Of a DNA stretch of 64,000 bases, positions 24,583-33,863 are shown piece after piece (within the stretch, counting starts at the first letter, position 1; the number at the start of each line of letters is the position of its first letter). A program made the translations under genes and the position numbers. The DNA lies in NCBI GenBank assembly GCA_910579995.1, contig CAJTWH010000011.1, forward strand, positions 1 to 64,000, read 5' to 3'. The notes beneath the pieces were generated by a model, which searched no databases, had not been told where the DNA came from, and was given only the letters and a program-made list of their open reading frames with translations. The stretch is from an uncultured Muribaculaceae bacterium. GTDB lineage: Bacteria > Bacteroidota > Bacteroidia > Bacteroidales > Muribaculaceae.

Positions 24583-26913
24583 ATGAAAAACCGAATTATC
24601 ACATTATTATTTTTTGCACTTGTGGTAACAGGCCTCAATGCCGCCACCACAACAACGATGTGGTACGAGCACCCGGCCGAAAAATGGATGGAGGCTTTGC
24701 CCGTCGGAAACGGTCGACTATCGGCGATGGTATACGGTGGTATCAACACCGAGACTATAGCACTCAATGAAATCTCGCTTTGGTCGGGACGTCACGACTC
24801 CACATCAAATGACCTGTGCGGGCGCGAGAATCTTGACAAGATGCGCGCGGCGTTCTTCGCCGACGATCCAGAAGAAGGCAACCGCCTCGGCAACGAATAC
24901 CTCAACGGCCGCATGACCACTTTCGGCACACACTTGCCCTTGGGAAACCTTAAACTTACATTTACCCATCCCTCGCAGCAGATCCGCGGCTACCAACGTG
25001 CGCTTGACCTTTCAAAAGCCATCGCTTCAACCGATTACAGCGCCGGCAATATCCAGTATCACCGCGAGTTTATTGCAGACTATCCCGACGCGATTCTGGC
25101 CATGCGCATTACTGCGAGCCAACCCGGAAGCGTGAATGTGACCACATCGCTCGACTTGCTCCGCACAGCCGACGTAAAAGCCTCGGGCAATGACCTTTAC
25201 TTTGAGGGGAAGGCAGATTTTCCTCTCCACGGCCCCGGCGGCGTCAATTTCTGCGGAAATGTGCGCTTGCTCCCACAGGGCGGCACTGTCACTGCAAAGG
25301 ATGGCGCAGTGAGCGTAGAAGGTGCCGACGCGCTCACCATTATTGTTGACGTACGCACCGACTATGCCGACAATAATTATAAGCAAACTTGCATGAGCAA
25401 CATACAGGAAGCCCAAGAAAAAGGCTGGAATACCCTGCTCAACAACCACATAGCCGACTATACGACCCTATTCGGCCGAATGTCGATTGACCTCGGCGGC
25501 GACGCCGACAACGGCCTGCCTACCGACACACGCCTTCGTCTGACCCGTCAAGGTGTAGAAGACCCGGGTCTCGACGCACTCTTCTTCCAATACGGCCGCT
25601 ACATGCTCATATCTTCATCGCGCCCCAACGGCACTCCCCTTTGCGCAAATCTGCAGGGAATATGGAATGACAACGGCGCCTGCAACATGCCTTGGACCTG
25701 CGACTATCACATGGACGTGAACACCGCCCAGAATTACTGGAGTGCAAACTGCGCCAACCTTGATGAATGTAACGATCCTCTTTTCAGCTACCTCACGTTC
25801 CTCGCAGAGCACGGAAAAGACACAGCCTCAAAAATGTATGGCTGCAATGGCTGGGTGGCCCACACAGTGTGCAACGCATGGGGATATACAGCACCGGGAT
25901 GGGGTGTGACATGGGGCATGAATGTGACCGGCGGCGCTTGGCTGGCCACTCATATCTGGAGCCATTATCTATATACACGCGACGATGAATTCCTCCGCAG
26001 CACCGGCTATCCCATAATCAGAGAGGCAGCGCGCTTCTTCAAGGATTACATGACCACAGACCCACGCAACGGCTATCTGGTGACAGGCCCGAGTATCTCG
26101 CCTGAGAACGGCTATATATCACCAAAAGGCAACCATCTGGCCCTCGACATGATGCCCACAATCGACCGCGTGATAGTACATGATATCTATAATTCGTGTA
26201 TCGAGGCTTCAAAAATCCTCAATGTGGATAAGAAACTGCGCCGTCAGCTTGAAAAGGATATCAAACGTCTACCCCCCATCAAGGTAGGCTCCGACGGTCT
26301 GGTGCAGGAATGGCTCGGAGATGTACGCCGCTCCGATCCATCGCACCGCCACTCTTCTCACCTGCTCTCACTCTTCCCCCTCAATCAGATTACCGTAGAA
26401 AAGACACCCGAGCTCGTAGAAGCGGCCCGCCGGAGCCTTGAATCGCAGACAGCTTCGCCCGACTGGGAAGATACCGAATGGTCTACCGCAAACATGATGT
26501 GTATGTTCGCCCGCATGAAAGATGGCGAGACAGCATACGGCTGGCTTCAAAACCTCTTCCGCACTTTCACACGCGAAAATCTCATGACAGTGTCGCCCGC
26601 CGGAGTCGCCATGGCCGAATATGATATTTTCAGCTTCGACGCGACGGAGGCTTCCGTGGCCGGTATCTGCGAAATGCTCCTCCACAGCTATGACGGAACA
26701 CTCGATCTGCTCCCGGCTCTTCCCTCGGCATGGGAGTCAGGCACAGTGAAAGGACTCCGCGCCGAAGGAGGTCTTACCGTAGACCTCGCATGGGAAAAAG
26801 GCCAACTCACGCGTGCTGAAATAACAGCCGACCGCGACTGCTCGTTCGCACTCAAAGGCCACGATGAAAAAATAAGGCTAAAAAAAGGAAACAAACACGT
26901 CATCGAAATGTAA
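24583..26913 (+). CDS. GH95-family glycosidase (alpha-L-fucosidase/alpha-L-galactosidase type), atypical active site
   Basis: A 776-residue protein with a Sec signal peptide (residues 1-20), length typical of GH95. The N-terminal beta domain begins WYEHPAEKWMEALPVGNGRL. The alpha-barrel holds the general acid Glu576 in QEWLGD and Asp686 at the position of the general base. In characterised GH95 enzymes two asparagines (N-x-N) hold the catalytic water; here the segment reads HMDVN, so the first is Asp378 and the second Asn380. The usual DGNFG after the base reads DATEA. It may have altered specificity or reduced activity. First gene of the plus-strand PUL 1 operon. Confidence 0.85.
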   Translation: MKNRIITLLFFALVVTGLNAATTTTMWYEHPAEKWMEALPVGNGRLSAMVYGGINTETIALNEISLWSGRHDSTSNDLCGRENLDKMRAAFFADDPEEGNRLGNEYLNGRMTTFGTHLPLGNLKLTFTHPSQQIRGYQRALDLSKAIASTDYSAGNIQYHREFIADYPDAILAMRITASQPGSVNVTTSLDLLRTADVKASGNDLYFEGKADFPLHGPGGVNFCGNVRLLPQGGTVTAKDGAVSVEGADALTIIVDVRTDYADNNYKQTCMSNIQEAQEKGWNTLLNNHIADYTTLFGRMSIDLGGDADNGLPTDTRLRLTRQGVEDPGLDALFFQYGRYMLISSSRPNGTPLCANLQGIWNDNGACNMPWTCDYHMDVNTAQNYWSANCANLDECNDPLFSYLTFLAEHGKDTASKMYGCNGWVAHTVCNAWGYTAPGWGVTWGMNVTGGAWLATHIWSHYLYTRDDEFLRSTGYPIIREAARFFKDYMTTDPRNGYLVTGPSISPENGYISPKGNHLALDMMPTIDRVIVHDIYNSCIEASKILNVDKKLRRQLEKDIKRLPPIKVGSDGLVQEWLGDVRRSDPSHRHSSHLLSLFPLNQITVEKTPELVEAARRSLESQTASPDWEDTEWSTANMMCMFARMKDGETAYGWLQNLFRTFTRENLMTVSPAGVAMAEYDIFSFDATEASVAGICEMLLHSYDGTLDLLPALPSAWESGTVKGLRAEGGLTVDLAWEKGQLTRAEITADRDCSFALKGHDEKIRLKKGNKHVIEM

Positions 26914-26995
26914 AAAGAACATTCTCACGAAGTTGAAAATATGCAAGAGCTGCTTTTTGACTCAAAAATTTCATTTTTAGACACGTCTTTTCTAA

Positions 26996-27024
26996 TAATT
27001 TTGCGTCTGAGATTGCTAATTTTG
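26996..27024 (+). promoter_or_regulatory. Tandem -7 boxes upstream of susC
   Basis: TAATTTTG occurs twice, at 26996-27003 and 27017-27024, 21 bases apart and about 85-105 bases before the susC ATG. The 194-base gap after the GH95 gene holds nothing else recognisable. Neither box has a TTG at 20 bases upstream, which fits promoters that need an activator such as the HTCS. Confidence 0.55.
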
Positions 27025-27107
27025 CAAGTGAAAAACAGCTCTTATCCCCACCAATCCTATCAGGAAAAACAAGAAAAATCATACCTAAATTTAAATCTAC
27101 ACCAATC

Positions 27108-30100
27108 ATGAAAAAGAACCTCCTGAGTCTACTATTACTCATGTTGGTTTGTGTGCAAATGGCATTTGCACAAGCCAAGGTTACCGGCACGGTAGTCGAT
27201 GCAAATTTCGAGCCGCTTACCGGTGCGTCAGTGCAACTGAAAGGCGCTTCAGTGGCAGTAGCCACCGACATCGATGGTAAATTCACCATTAATGCAAAAT
27301 CCGGTCAGACCCTCGTAGTTTCGTATGTCGGCTTCCTGACCAAGGAAGTCGAAGTTCCCGCTTCACTTACACTGACAGTCACACTCGAAGAAAACAACCA
27401 GTTGCTTGATGAGGTTGTGGTAGTAGGTGTATCCATGAAGAAAAGCGACCTTACCGGCTCTGTATCACACATTGACAGCGATGTCCTCACCCAGAAACCT
27501 ACCATCACCCTCAACGACGCCCTTGCAGGGCGTGTCGCCGGTGTGAATGTAGGCAAGGCTTCATCGCCGTCGGAAAGCTCTTCAATCAAAATCCGCGGTA
27601 CGAACACCATCAACTCAGGCTCGGCCCCAATCTATGTAGTCGACGGTCTTGTGATGGGTGATGATTACGGTTTCTACAATTCTCTGAACGTAAACGACAT
27701 CGAGTCGATACAAGTGCTTAAAGATGCCTCGGCCACAGCACTCTACGGCTCTCGCGGCGCAAACGGCGTGATCCTTGTCACCACCAAGAAAGGTAAATAT
27801 GGCAAAGGAGAAATCAGCTATGACGGCTGGGTAAGCTTCTCCAAGATGGGACATAAGCCCGATATGATGGACGCCAACCAGATTTTTGACCTGCGCACGC
27901 AGTCGTTCGCAAACGGCTACATGTATAACAACCCCGACGGCGACCGCGAGGCATATATCCAAAATGTACTCTGGAAATCAAACATTGCTTTCGAAGACCG
28001 CGAATTCGCCACACACGAAGCCGGAAAATCTTACAACTGGCTCAACCAGTTCGTTCACACAGGTTTCCAGCAGAACCACAACGTAGCATTCTCAAAAGCC
28101 ACCGACCAGTCGAACATCTACATCAGCCTCGGAGTGAGCGACCTCGACGGTATCATGCGCGGCACCGAGCAGCAGCGCTACTCGGGACGTGTGAATGCTT
28201 CGGCAAACATCACCTCATGGCTGAAAGTGGGCACAAACTCAACCTACGCCTACACCCACGATGACATTACCGACGGCAATGTCTACAATCAATCGCTCTA
28301 CAACGGCAACCCTCTGCTCGACTACTCGACATTCAAAGACGACGCAACCCGCAAAGACACAGAGAACCTCACACTATTCTGGCGAGCTCAATCGGGCGAG
28401 ACAAACAATAATTTCAACCCTTTCAACACACTCTATGAGGTGAAGACCGACCGCTCACGCTACCACCTCACTTCATCGAACTACATCAACATCCGCCCGA
28501 TCGAAGGCCTCGACATCCGCTCAACCTTCGCCATAAACCGCTCAGAGCAGAAGTGGAATCAGTTCATCCCTTCGGGAATTCAGGAATCCATCCGTCTGAA
28601 ATCGGGAGACGCATACGCAAAACAGCAGCGTGACGCCTCGACCCAGTGGCAGTGGGACAACACCGTACAATTCGACCGCACATTCAAATCGGCACACCGC
28701 GTAAATGCTTTCGCAGGCTATTCAGTATCACGCCACATCTATGACGGATTGTCGGCAGACGGCAAGCGCTTTGCCTCCAACGACCTCGGCTACAACGCAC
28801 TCTTCTCTACCGCCGACAAAGAAAATATCTCGCTCTACAACTACATCAACACCAACTCACTGATGTCGTTTGTAGCCCGCGCCAACTATTCTTATAACTT
28901 CCGCTATTTTGTCACCGTGACGGGCCGTTGGGACGGATCGTCGAAATTCGGCGACAACCACAAATGGGGCTTCTTCCCCTCATTCTCGCTGGGATGGGAT
29001 ATCACCAACGAATCATTCTTCCCCAAGACATGGTGGGCCAACCAAGTGAAACTCCGCGGCGGATACGGCGTAGTGGGTAACCAAGATATCGGCGACTTCA
29101 TGTATGCCACCCTCTACACCCCCGGCTTCACCGACGGCAAACCCAGCTACAACTCCACAGGCCGCCGCGGAACACCCGCCATCACATGGGAGAAACAGAA
29201 GCAAGCCAACATCGGTGTAGACCTCGCTTTCTTCAACCACCGGCTCACTGTCAATGCCGATGTGTTCTTCATCAACAACTCCAACCTTCTGATGAGCCAC
29301 AACCTGCCTACCACTTCAGGCTACACCTATACTGTAGAGAACATCGGCGAGCTTCAGAACCGCGGCTTCGAACTCACTATCGGCGCCACGCCCGTGAGCA
29401 CAGGCGACTTCAGATGGAATATCAATGCCAACCTCGCACTTGACCGCAACAAAATCAACAAGCTCTACGGCGGGGTACAAAGCGTACTCTCCGGCGGCCG
29501 TACAGGCAACTGGTTCGTAGGCGAATCATTGAGCAATATCTACACCCTCCTTGCCGGCGGTATCGCCAACGAATGGAACCGCAGCGAATGGGAAAACATC
29601 GACTTCTCCGGCCGCACCATCGGTCTTGGCGACCTGTATGCACTCGATCTCAACGGCGACAATATTGTCGACCTACAGAACGACCGCGCCGTAGTCGGCA
29701 ACCTCGACCCCAAATTCTACGGTGGTTTCTCAACCGACTTCGCTTGGAAAGGCTTAGCCCTCAACGCCGTCTTCACCTACTCCTACGGCGGTCATGCCCT
29801 GAGCGGCTTCTATGAAGGACTGGTAAGCTCCACAGGTGAAAGCATAGCGTCCACCGACCTGCTCGACTCATGGACACCTCAGAACACCGGCGCATTCTTC
29901 CCCCGCCGCATGCGCAACGCCAACAACTACTCGGCCTACGGCGCCGGCGACACCGACCGCTACCTGCAGAGCACATCATTCCTGCGCCTTTCAACCCTCT
30001 CGCTCTCATATACTTTCCCGCAGCGACTTCTGAGCAAAGCCCACATCGGAAATCTCCGAGCCTACTTCACAGCAAGCAACGTATTCACAGCTACCAAATA

Positions 30101-30191
30101 TAAAGGTTTCGATCCCGAATACGGCGATGGCAACGGCTACTTCCCCTCCGAACGCACATATACAATCGGACTTTCGTTCAGCATTTTCTAA
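27108..30191 (+). CDS. susC: SusC-family TonB-dependent glycan transporter
   Basis: A 1027-residue outer-membrane transporter. Signal peptide to about residue 22, carboxypeptidase-regulatory-like domain (25-105, KVTGTVVDANFEPLTGASV), TonB box LDEVVVVG, plug with VNVGKASSPSESSSIKIRG and the SusC hallmark LKDASATALYGSRGANGVILVTTK, then a 22-strand-type barrel ending ERTYTIGLSFSIF. No STN domain is present, so it is not controlled through an anti-sigma factor. It forms the outer-membrane import complex with the SusD 18 bases downstream. Confidence 0.95.
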   Translation: MKKNLLSLLLLMLVCVQMAFAQAKVTGTVVDANFEPLTGASVQLKGASVAVATDIDGKFTINAKSGQTLVVSYVGFLTKEVEVPASLTLTVTLEENNQLLDEVVVVGVSMKKSDLTGSVSHIDSDVLTQKPTITLNDALAGRVAGVNVGKASSPSESSSIKIRGTNTINSGSAPIYVVDGLVMGDDYGFYNSLNVNDIESIQVLKDASATALYGSRGANGVILVTTKKGKYGKGEISYDGWVSFSKMGHKPDMMDANQIFDLRTQSFANGYMYNNPDGDREAYIQNVLWKSNIAFEDREFATHEAGKSYNWLNQFVHTGFQQNHNVAFSKATDQSNIYISLGVSDLDGIMRGTEQQRYSGRVNASANITSWLKVGTNSTYAYTHDDITDGNVYNQSLYNGNPLLDYSTFKDDATRKDTENLTLFWRAQSGETNNNFNPFNTLYEVKTDRSRYHLTSSNYINIRPIEGLDIRSTFAINRSEQKWNQFIPSGIQESIRLKSGDAYAKQQRDASTQWQWDNTVQFDRTFKSAHRVNAFAGYSVSRHIYDGLSADGKRFASNDLGYNALFSTADKENISLYNYINTNSLMSFVARANYSYNFRYFVTVTGRWDGSSKFGDNHKWGFFPSFSLGWDITNESFFPKTWWANQVKLRGGYGVVGNQDIGDFMYATLYTPGFTDGKPSYNSTGRRGTPAITWEKQKQANIGVDLAFFNHRLTVNADVFFINNSNLLMSHNLPTTSGYTYTVENIGELQNRGFELTIGATPVSTGDFRWNINANLALDRNKINKLYGGVQSVLSGGRTGNWFVGESLSNIYTLLAGGIANEWNRSEWENIDFSGRTIGLGDLYALDLNGDNIVDLQNDRAVVGNLDPKFYGGFSTDFAWKGLALNAVFTYSYGGHALSGFYEGLVSSTGESIASTDLLDSWTPQNTGAFFPRRMRNANNYSAYGAGDTDRYLQSTSFLRLSTLSLSYTFPQRLLSKAHIGNLRAYFTASNVFTATKYKGFDPEYGDGNGYFPSERTYTIGLSFSIF

Positions 30192-30209
30192 TCAAAAAAA
30201 TCAACAGCA

Positions 30210-31793
30210 ATGAAAATCAACAGCAAAATATATGCGCTCGGGTTACTGGCAGCAGCCTCTATGTCTCTGAGTTCCTGCAGCGACTTCCTCACAGAAAAAC
30301 CATACACCTCCATTACCGAGGAGCAGATGTACTCCAACATCGAGTACGCCGAAACAAACATCATATCTTGCTACGGCAGATGGCGCGAAATGTTCAAGGA
30401 CCGCTATCTCTGGGAGCTCATGGTCGGCACCGACGAGATACAGAGCGGCGCATTCCAAGCCCTCAAGGAAGACCAAATGCGCCGCGGCGCCATCGACCGC
30501 TATGACGCTCTTCTGACCTCCGACCTCAGCTACATCAACGACCAGTGGGTAAACCGCTGGCCCACCGTCGGCGAGACAGCCAAACTCATCCGCTCGCTCA
30601 AACCTCTTGTAGAGGAAAACGAGCAGGCAGCACAGCTCTATGGCGAAGCATGCTTCATACGCGGCGGTCTTGACCTCGAACTGGCAATGATCTATGGCCG
30701 GATTCCTATCATGGATCTCGACCGTATCGACCAGCTCACCTACGCCCGTCAGCCCCTTGCCGATGTATGGCAGTTTATCATCGACGACCTCCGCGAGGCT
30801 GCCAAATACTGCCCTGAGACCAATAATGTAGCCCGTGCTACCCGCTACGCAGCCAATATGCTTCTCGGCTATGCCCTTATGGCAGCACCTGAGGAAACAG
30901 GTCTCCGCGATTTCAAAGAGGCAGAGAAAGCCCTCTACATCGTGGTAGATGAAGGACCGTTCAATCTCCCCGAGTATTACGATCTTTGGGATTTCAGCAC
31001 ACCCAATAGCGTAGAATCCATCTTCGAGTGGCAATTCTCCAACGTTTGGCCCGACAACAACCAAGTACAGTTCCAAGTAGGCTCCCGTGCCGTACAATCG
31101 GTCAGCGGCGATGGCGGCTACTTCGCCGGTTACGACCATGCCGTACCCACCAAGTGGGCTTACAGCGACATTGAAGACGGCGGCATTTGGGAAGACGGCG
31201 ACATCCGCAAGGAAGAAGCTATCCGCTATGACTTCACTTACTTCGGCCAGACCCCTACCCTGAGCAGCATTTCTTGGGAAGACTTGGGCGACGATCACGA
31301 CGAACTCCTGCCTCACATCAAGAAATACGAAGACTACCGCACCGACACCCACTCGGGCTTGGGTATCAACAACATGTGGAACTCCGGCAAGAACATACCT
31401 TTCCTCCGCCTTGCAAACGCCATCCTTCTCTATGCCGAGTGCCTCAATGAAAACGGCAAGACAGCCGAGGCAGTGGCAGAAGTGAATTCGGTCCGTGCCC
31501 GCGCATGGGAGTATAACCTTCCGACCGACAAACGCTGGAGCACCAGCATGTCGCAGGATGAATTCCGCGAGGAAATCCTCACCGAGCGTGTCCGCGAGCT
31601 CTTTGGCGAGCGTTGGCGCAAATTCGACCTTATCCGCACCGGCAAGTTCGTGGAACTTGTCAAGGAGCGCAACAAATGGGCAAACCGCGCCGGAGCAATC
31701 ACCGAGCTCAACAAGGTATGGCCTATCCCCTTGACCGAAATCGACCAGAACGACGACATCAAACCCGAAGACCAGAACGAAGGCTACCGCTAA
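30210..31793 (+). CDS. susD: SusD-family glycan-binding lipoprotein
   Basis: A 527-residue surface lipoprotein (lipobox LSSC, mature start CSDFLTEKP, the SusD hallmark). It has the helical tetratricopeptide-like scaffold of the family and a C-terminal RagB/SusD block with ILTERVRELFGERWRKFDLIRTGKF and VWPIPLTEIDQN. It acts as the lid on the SusC channel and binds the oligosaccharide. The gene follows susC by 18 bases. Confidence 0.95.
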   Translation: MKINSKIYALGLLAAASMSLSSCSDFLTEKPYTSITEEQMYSNIEYAETNIISCYGRWREMFKDRYLWELMVGTDEIQSGAFQALKEDQMRRGAIDRYDALLTSDLSYINDQWVNRWPTVGETAKLIRSLKPLVEENEQAAQLYGEACFIRGGLDLELAMIYGRIPIMDLDRIDQLTYARQPLADVWQFIIDDLREAAKYCPETNNVARATRYAANMLLGYALMAAPEETGLRDFKEAEKALYIVVDEGPFNLPEYYDLWDFSTPNSVESIFEWQFSNVWPDNNQVQFQVGSRAVQSVSGDGGYFAGYDHAVPTKWAYSDIEDGGIWEDGDIRKEEAIRYDFTYFGQTPTLSSISWEDLGDDHDELLPHIKKYEDYRTDTHSGLGINNMWNSGKNIPFLRLANAILLYAECLNENGKTAEAVAEVNSVRARAWEYNLPTDKRWSTSMSQDEFREEILTERVRELFGERWRKFDLIRTGKFVELVKERNKWANRAGAITELNKVWPIPLTEIDQNDDIKPEDQNEGYR

Positions 31794-31814
31794 TTGAATC
31801 AACCAAAGTTATCG

Positions 31815-31840
31815 CAGGCGCCAACAGCCAGGCGCCTGCA
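31815..31840 (+). other. Intra-operon stem-loop between susD and the propeller gene
   Basis: GCAGGCGCC (31815-31823) pairs with GGCGCCTGC (31832-31840) across an 8-base loop. There is no U-run after it, so it is more likely an mRNA-stabilising or attenuating element than a full terminator; it would favour susC/susD message over downstream genes. Confidence 0.55.
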
Positions 31841-31864
31841 GATAATAAATAATAAATCTAATTT

Positions 31865-33652
31865 ATGAAAAAAACATTTTTACTACCTCTATCCTTACTT
31901 ACTGTTGCCGCCGGAGCAACAGCAGCACCCCGAGTGCCTGTATTCAGTGAAATCAGCCTCGACGGTGTATCCAACGGAAACTTCCACGGCAACGTGTTTG
32001 TAGCCGACATCAATAACGACGGTTTCAACGACCTCGTAGTCAAGGGCCGCGACCTCAACAATGGTTGGGCCACGGTGCTCAAATACCTCAAAGGCACTCA
32101 AGCGGGCCTCGTAGACGGCGCCAACCTTCCCGACGACGGCTATTCTTGGGAGCGCATTGTAGTACCCATCGACTATAACTCCGACGGAAACATCGATATC
32201 ATCCTCGGTTCGTCGTGGGGCAGCAAGCTCCTCAAAGGCGATGGTACCGGCAATTTCGAGCTCGTAGACGGAGACGTATTCCACCTTGACGGAGAAATCA
32301 ATATCGAAGAAGGCGACGGCAAATCAGACAAGGAAAAATGGTATTCCGGCCTGATCGGGGTGGCCGACTTCAACAACGACGGTTATCCCGACATTGTGAC
32401 CTTCTGCGGCAATCCCCGCGATGATCAAGGTACGCCCGTAATTTTCCAGAACAACAAGGGCACAGGCGAGTTTGTGAAGCTTGAGGATACCGGTCTTGCA
32501 GCACAGCGCGGCGGTACGCTCACTGTCGGCGACTTCGACCGCGACGGTCTTGTAGACATCGCTGTAGCAGGTTGGTCGGACGACGAAGGCAAGCAGGACT
32601 GCATAACAGTATACAAGAATAAAGGCAACTTCAAGTTCACCGAAGTTGGCAGCGCCTCATTCCTCACCGCAAACCGCGGCACCCAGAACGGTCAGATTAT
32701 GTTTGCCGACTTCAATGGCGACGGCTACCTCGACCTCTTCGTGACAGGAGAATCATGCAATCAGGGCTGGGCTTACATCGCAGATGTCTATCTATGCAAG
32801 AACGGCACAGATTTCGAGCTCACATCTAACAATCTCCCCGGAGTCAAACTATCAGGCGTTGACTGCGCGGACATCAATGGCGACGGCTCCATCGACATCA
32901 TATATGTAGGCGAAGGAACAGAAGGTGTAGTACTGGCACTCAACAACGGCGACGGCACATTCGTGGCAAACACCACAGCCATGCCTACCAAACACCGCGG
33001 CGGCGCCACCGTACACATCGCCGACATCAACAACAATAACCAACCCGACGTGATGGTGATGGGCTATAACGACAATAATACCGGTCACTTCAACGTATAC
33101 AACACTTTCACAACCCGTGGCGGTGTATTCGAAGCCCCCGAAGCCCCCAAGGATCTTCAGATGAGCCGCGACGGAGAAAGCGCCACATTCAGCTGGACAG
33201 CCGACAGCAAATACCGCTACAACGTGTATGTAAAACTGAACGACGGCCGTGTAGTGACCAACGTACCCGCCGACCCGGAAACCGGCAAGCTCCGTCAGGC
33301 CGTAATTGAGGCCGCCCTCACCGGCAACAGCTATACCCTCAACGTAAATCCCGACGAAATCAGTGAATGGGGCGTACAGGCCATCAACGGTATCAAACTC
33401 GGCAGCACATTCACCAAGGGTACCCTTTCATCAGGTGTAAATAATGTGGCCGAGACTGCAAGCGTAAAAATCGCTTATAACAACGGAGTGCTCAGCGTGA
33501 ACGCAGACTCTGCCGTTGAAGTATATGCCATGACAGGTGTGAAACTTGCAGCTTTCGAGGCCACAGCCGGAGAAGGCGTGGCCCTTGACCTTGAAGCCGG
33601 CAATTATATCGTACGCGCCGGCGCTTCGGTTGCCAAAATCGCAGTGAAATAA
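31865..33652 (+). CDS. Secreted FG-GAP/VCBS seven-bladed propeller protein with C-terminal sorting domain
   Basis: A 595-residue protein with a cleavable signal peptide (ending TAAPR) and no lipobox. Seven repeats with calcium-binding D-x-N/D-x-D/N-G cores are visible (ADINNDGFNDL, DYNSDGNIDI, ADFNNDGYPDI, GDFDRDGLVDI, ADFNGDGYLDL, ADINGDGSIDI, ADINNNNQPDV), predicting a seven-bladed beta-propeller. A fibronectin-III-like domain (about 425-520) follows. The last 70 residues have the beta pattern of type IX secretion type-A sorting domains (VEVYAMTGVKLAAF ... GNYIVRAG ... KIAVK). It probably binds glycan at the cell surface in the position of the SusE/F-type protein. Confidence 0.8.
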   Translation: MKKTFLLPLSLLTVAAGATAAPRVPVFSEISLDGVSNGNFHGNVFVADINNDGFNDLVVKGRDLNNGWATVLKYLKGTQAGLVDGANLPDDGYSWERIVVPIDYNSDGNIDIILGSSWGSKLLKGDGTGNFELVDGDVFHLDGEINIEEGDGKSDKEKWYSGLIGVADFNNDGYPDIVTFCGNPRDDQGTPVIFQNNKGTGEFVKLEDTGLAAQRGGTLTVGDFDRDGLVDIAVAGWSDDEGKQDCITVYKNKGNFKFTEVGSASFLTANRGTQNGQIMFADFNGDGYLDLFVTGESCNQGWAYIADVYLCKNGTDFELTSNNLPGVKLSGVDCADINGDGSIDIIYVGEGTEGVVLALNNGDGTFVANTTAMPTKHRGGATVHIADINNNNQPDVMVMGYNDNNTGHFNVYNTFTTRGGVFEAPEAPKDLQMSRDGESATFSWTADSKYRYNVYVKLNDGRVVTNVPADPETGKLRQAVIEAALTGNSYTLNVNPDEISEWGVQAINGIKLGSTFTKGTLSSGVNNVAETASVKIAYNNGVLSVNADSAVEVYAMTGVKLAAFEATAGEGVALDLEAGNYIVRAGASVAKIAVK

Positions 33653-33681
33653 TACAGGTACTGAAAGTTGTTTTAGGTTAA

Positions 33682-33714
33682 GAGGAGGCCGGGCTAACGG
33701 CCGGGCCTCCTTTT
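33682..33714 (+). terminator. Terminator after the propeller gene
   Basis: GAGGCC and GGCCTC arms (33685-33690 and 33704-33709, extended by one pair each way) with a GC-rich loop, followed by TTTT. It closes the GH95-susCD-propeller unit. Confidence 0.75.
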
Positions 33715-33820
33715 ATACTCCTCCCGCTCCTCACACATTCTCTTATCCTCGGGCAAAGCCTCTCTCCGTCACTTGAAACAGAAAATTCGATTCAGATTTC
33801 GGTAAGTGCGAATAAATTGA

Positions 33821-33828
33821 TAAATTTG
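33821..33828 (+). promoter_or_regulatory. -7 promoter box for the alpha-galactosidase-HTCS unit
   Basis: TAAATTTG, 35 bases before the ATG at 33864 and downstream of the terminator, consistent with a separate transcript for the genes from 33864 onwards. Confidence 0.45.
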
Positions 33829-33863
33829 TATGCCTGAAATCGGAATATCACATACACCTACCC

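Noticed and set aside
30243..31802. A 519-codon open frame on the minus strand, antisense to susD
   Set aside because: It lies entirely within a well-supported susD and has no recognisable domain. Long antisense frames are common opposite GC-rich codon sets.
31865..33652. The FG-GAP protein as an integrin or phage tail-like protein
   Set aside because: The PUL position after susD, the signal peptide and the C-terminal sorting-like domain fit a surface glycan-binding role better; no phage genes are nearby.
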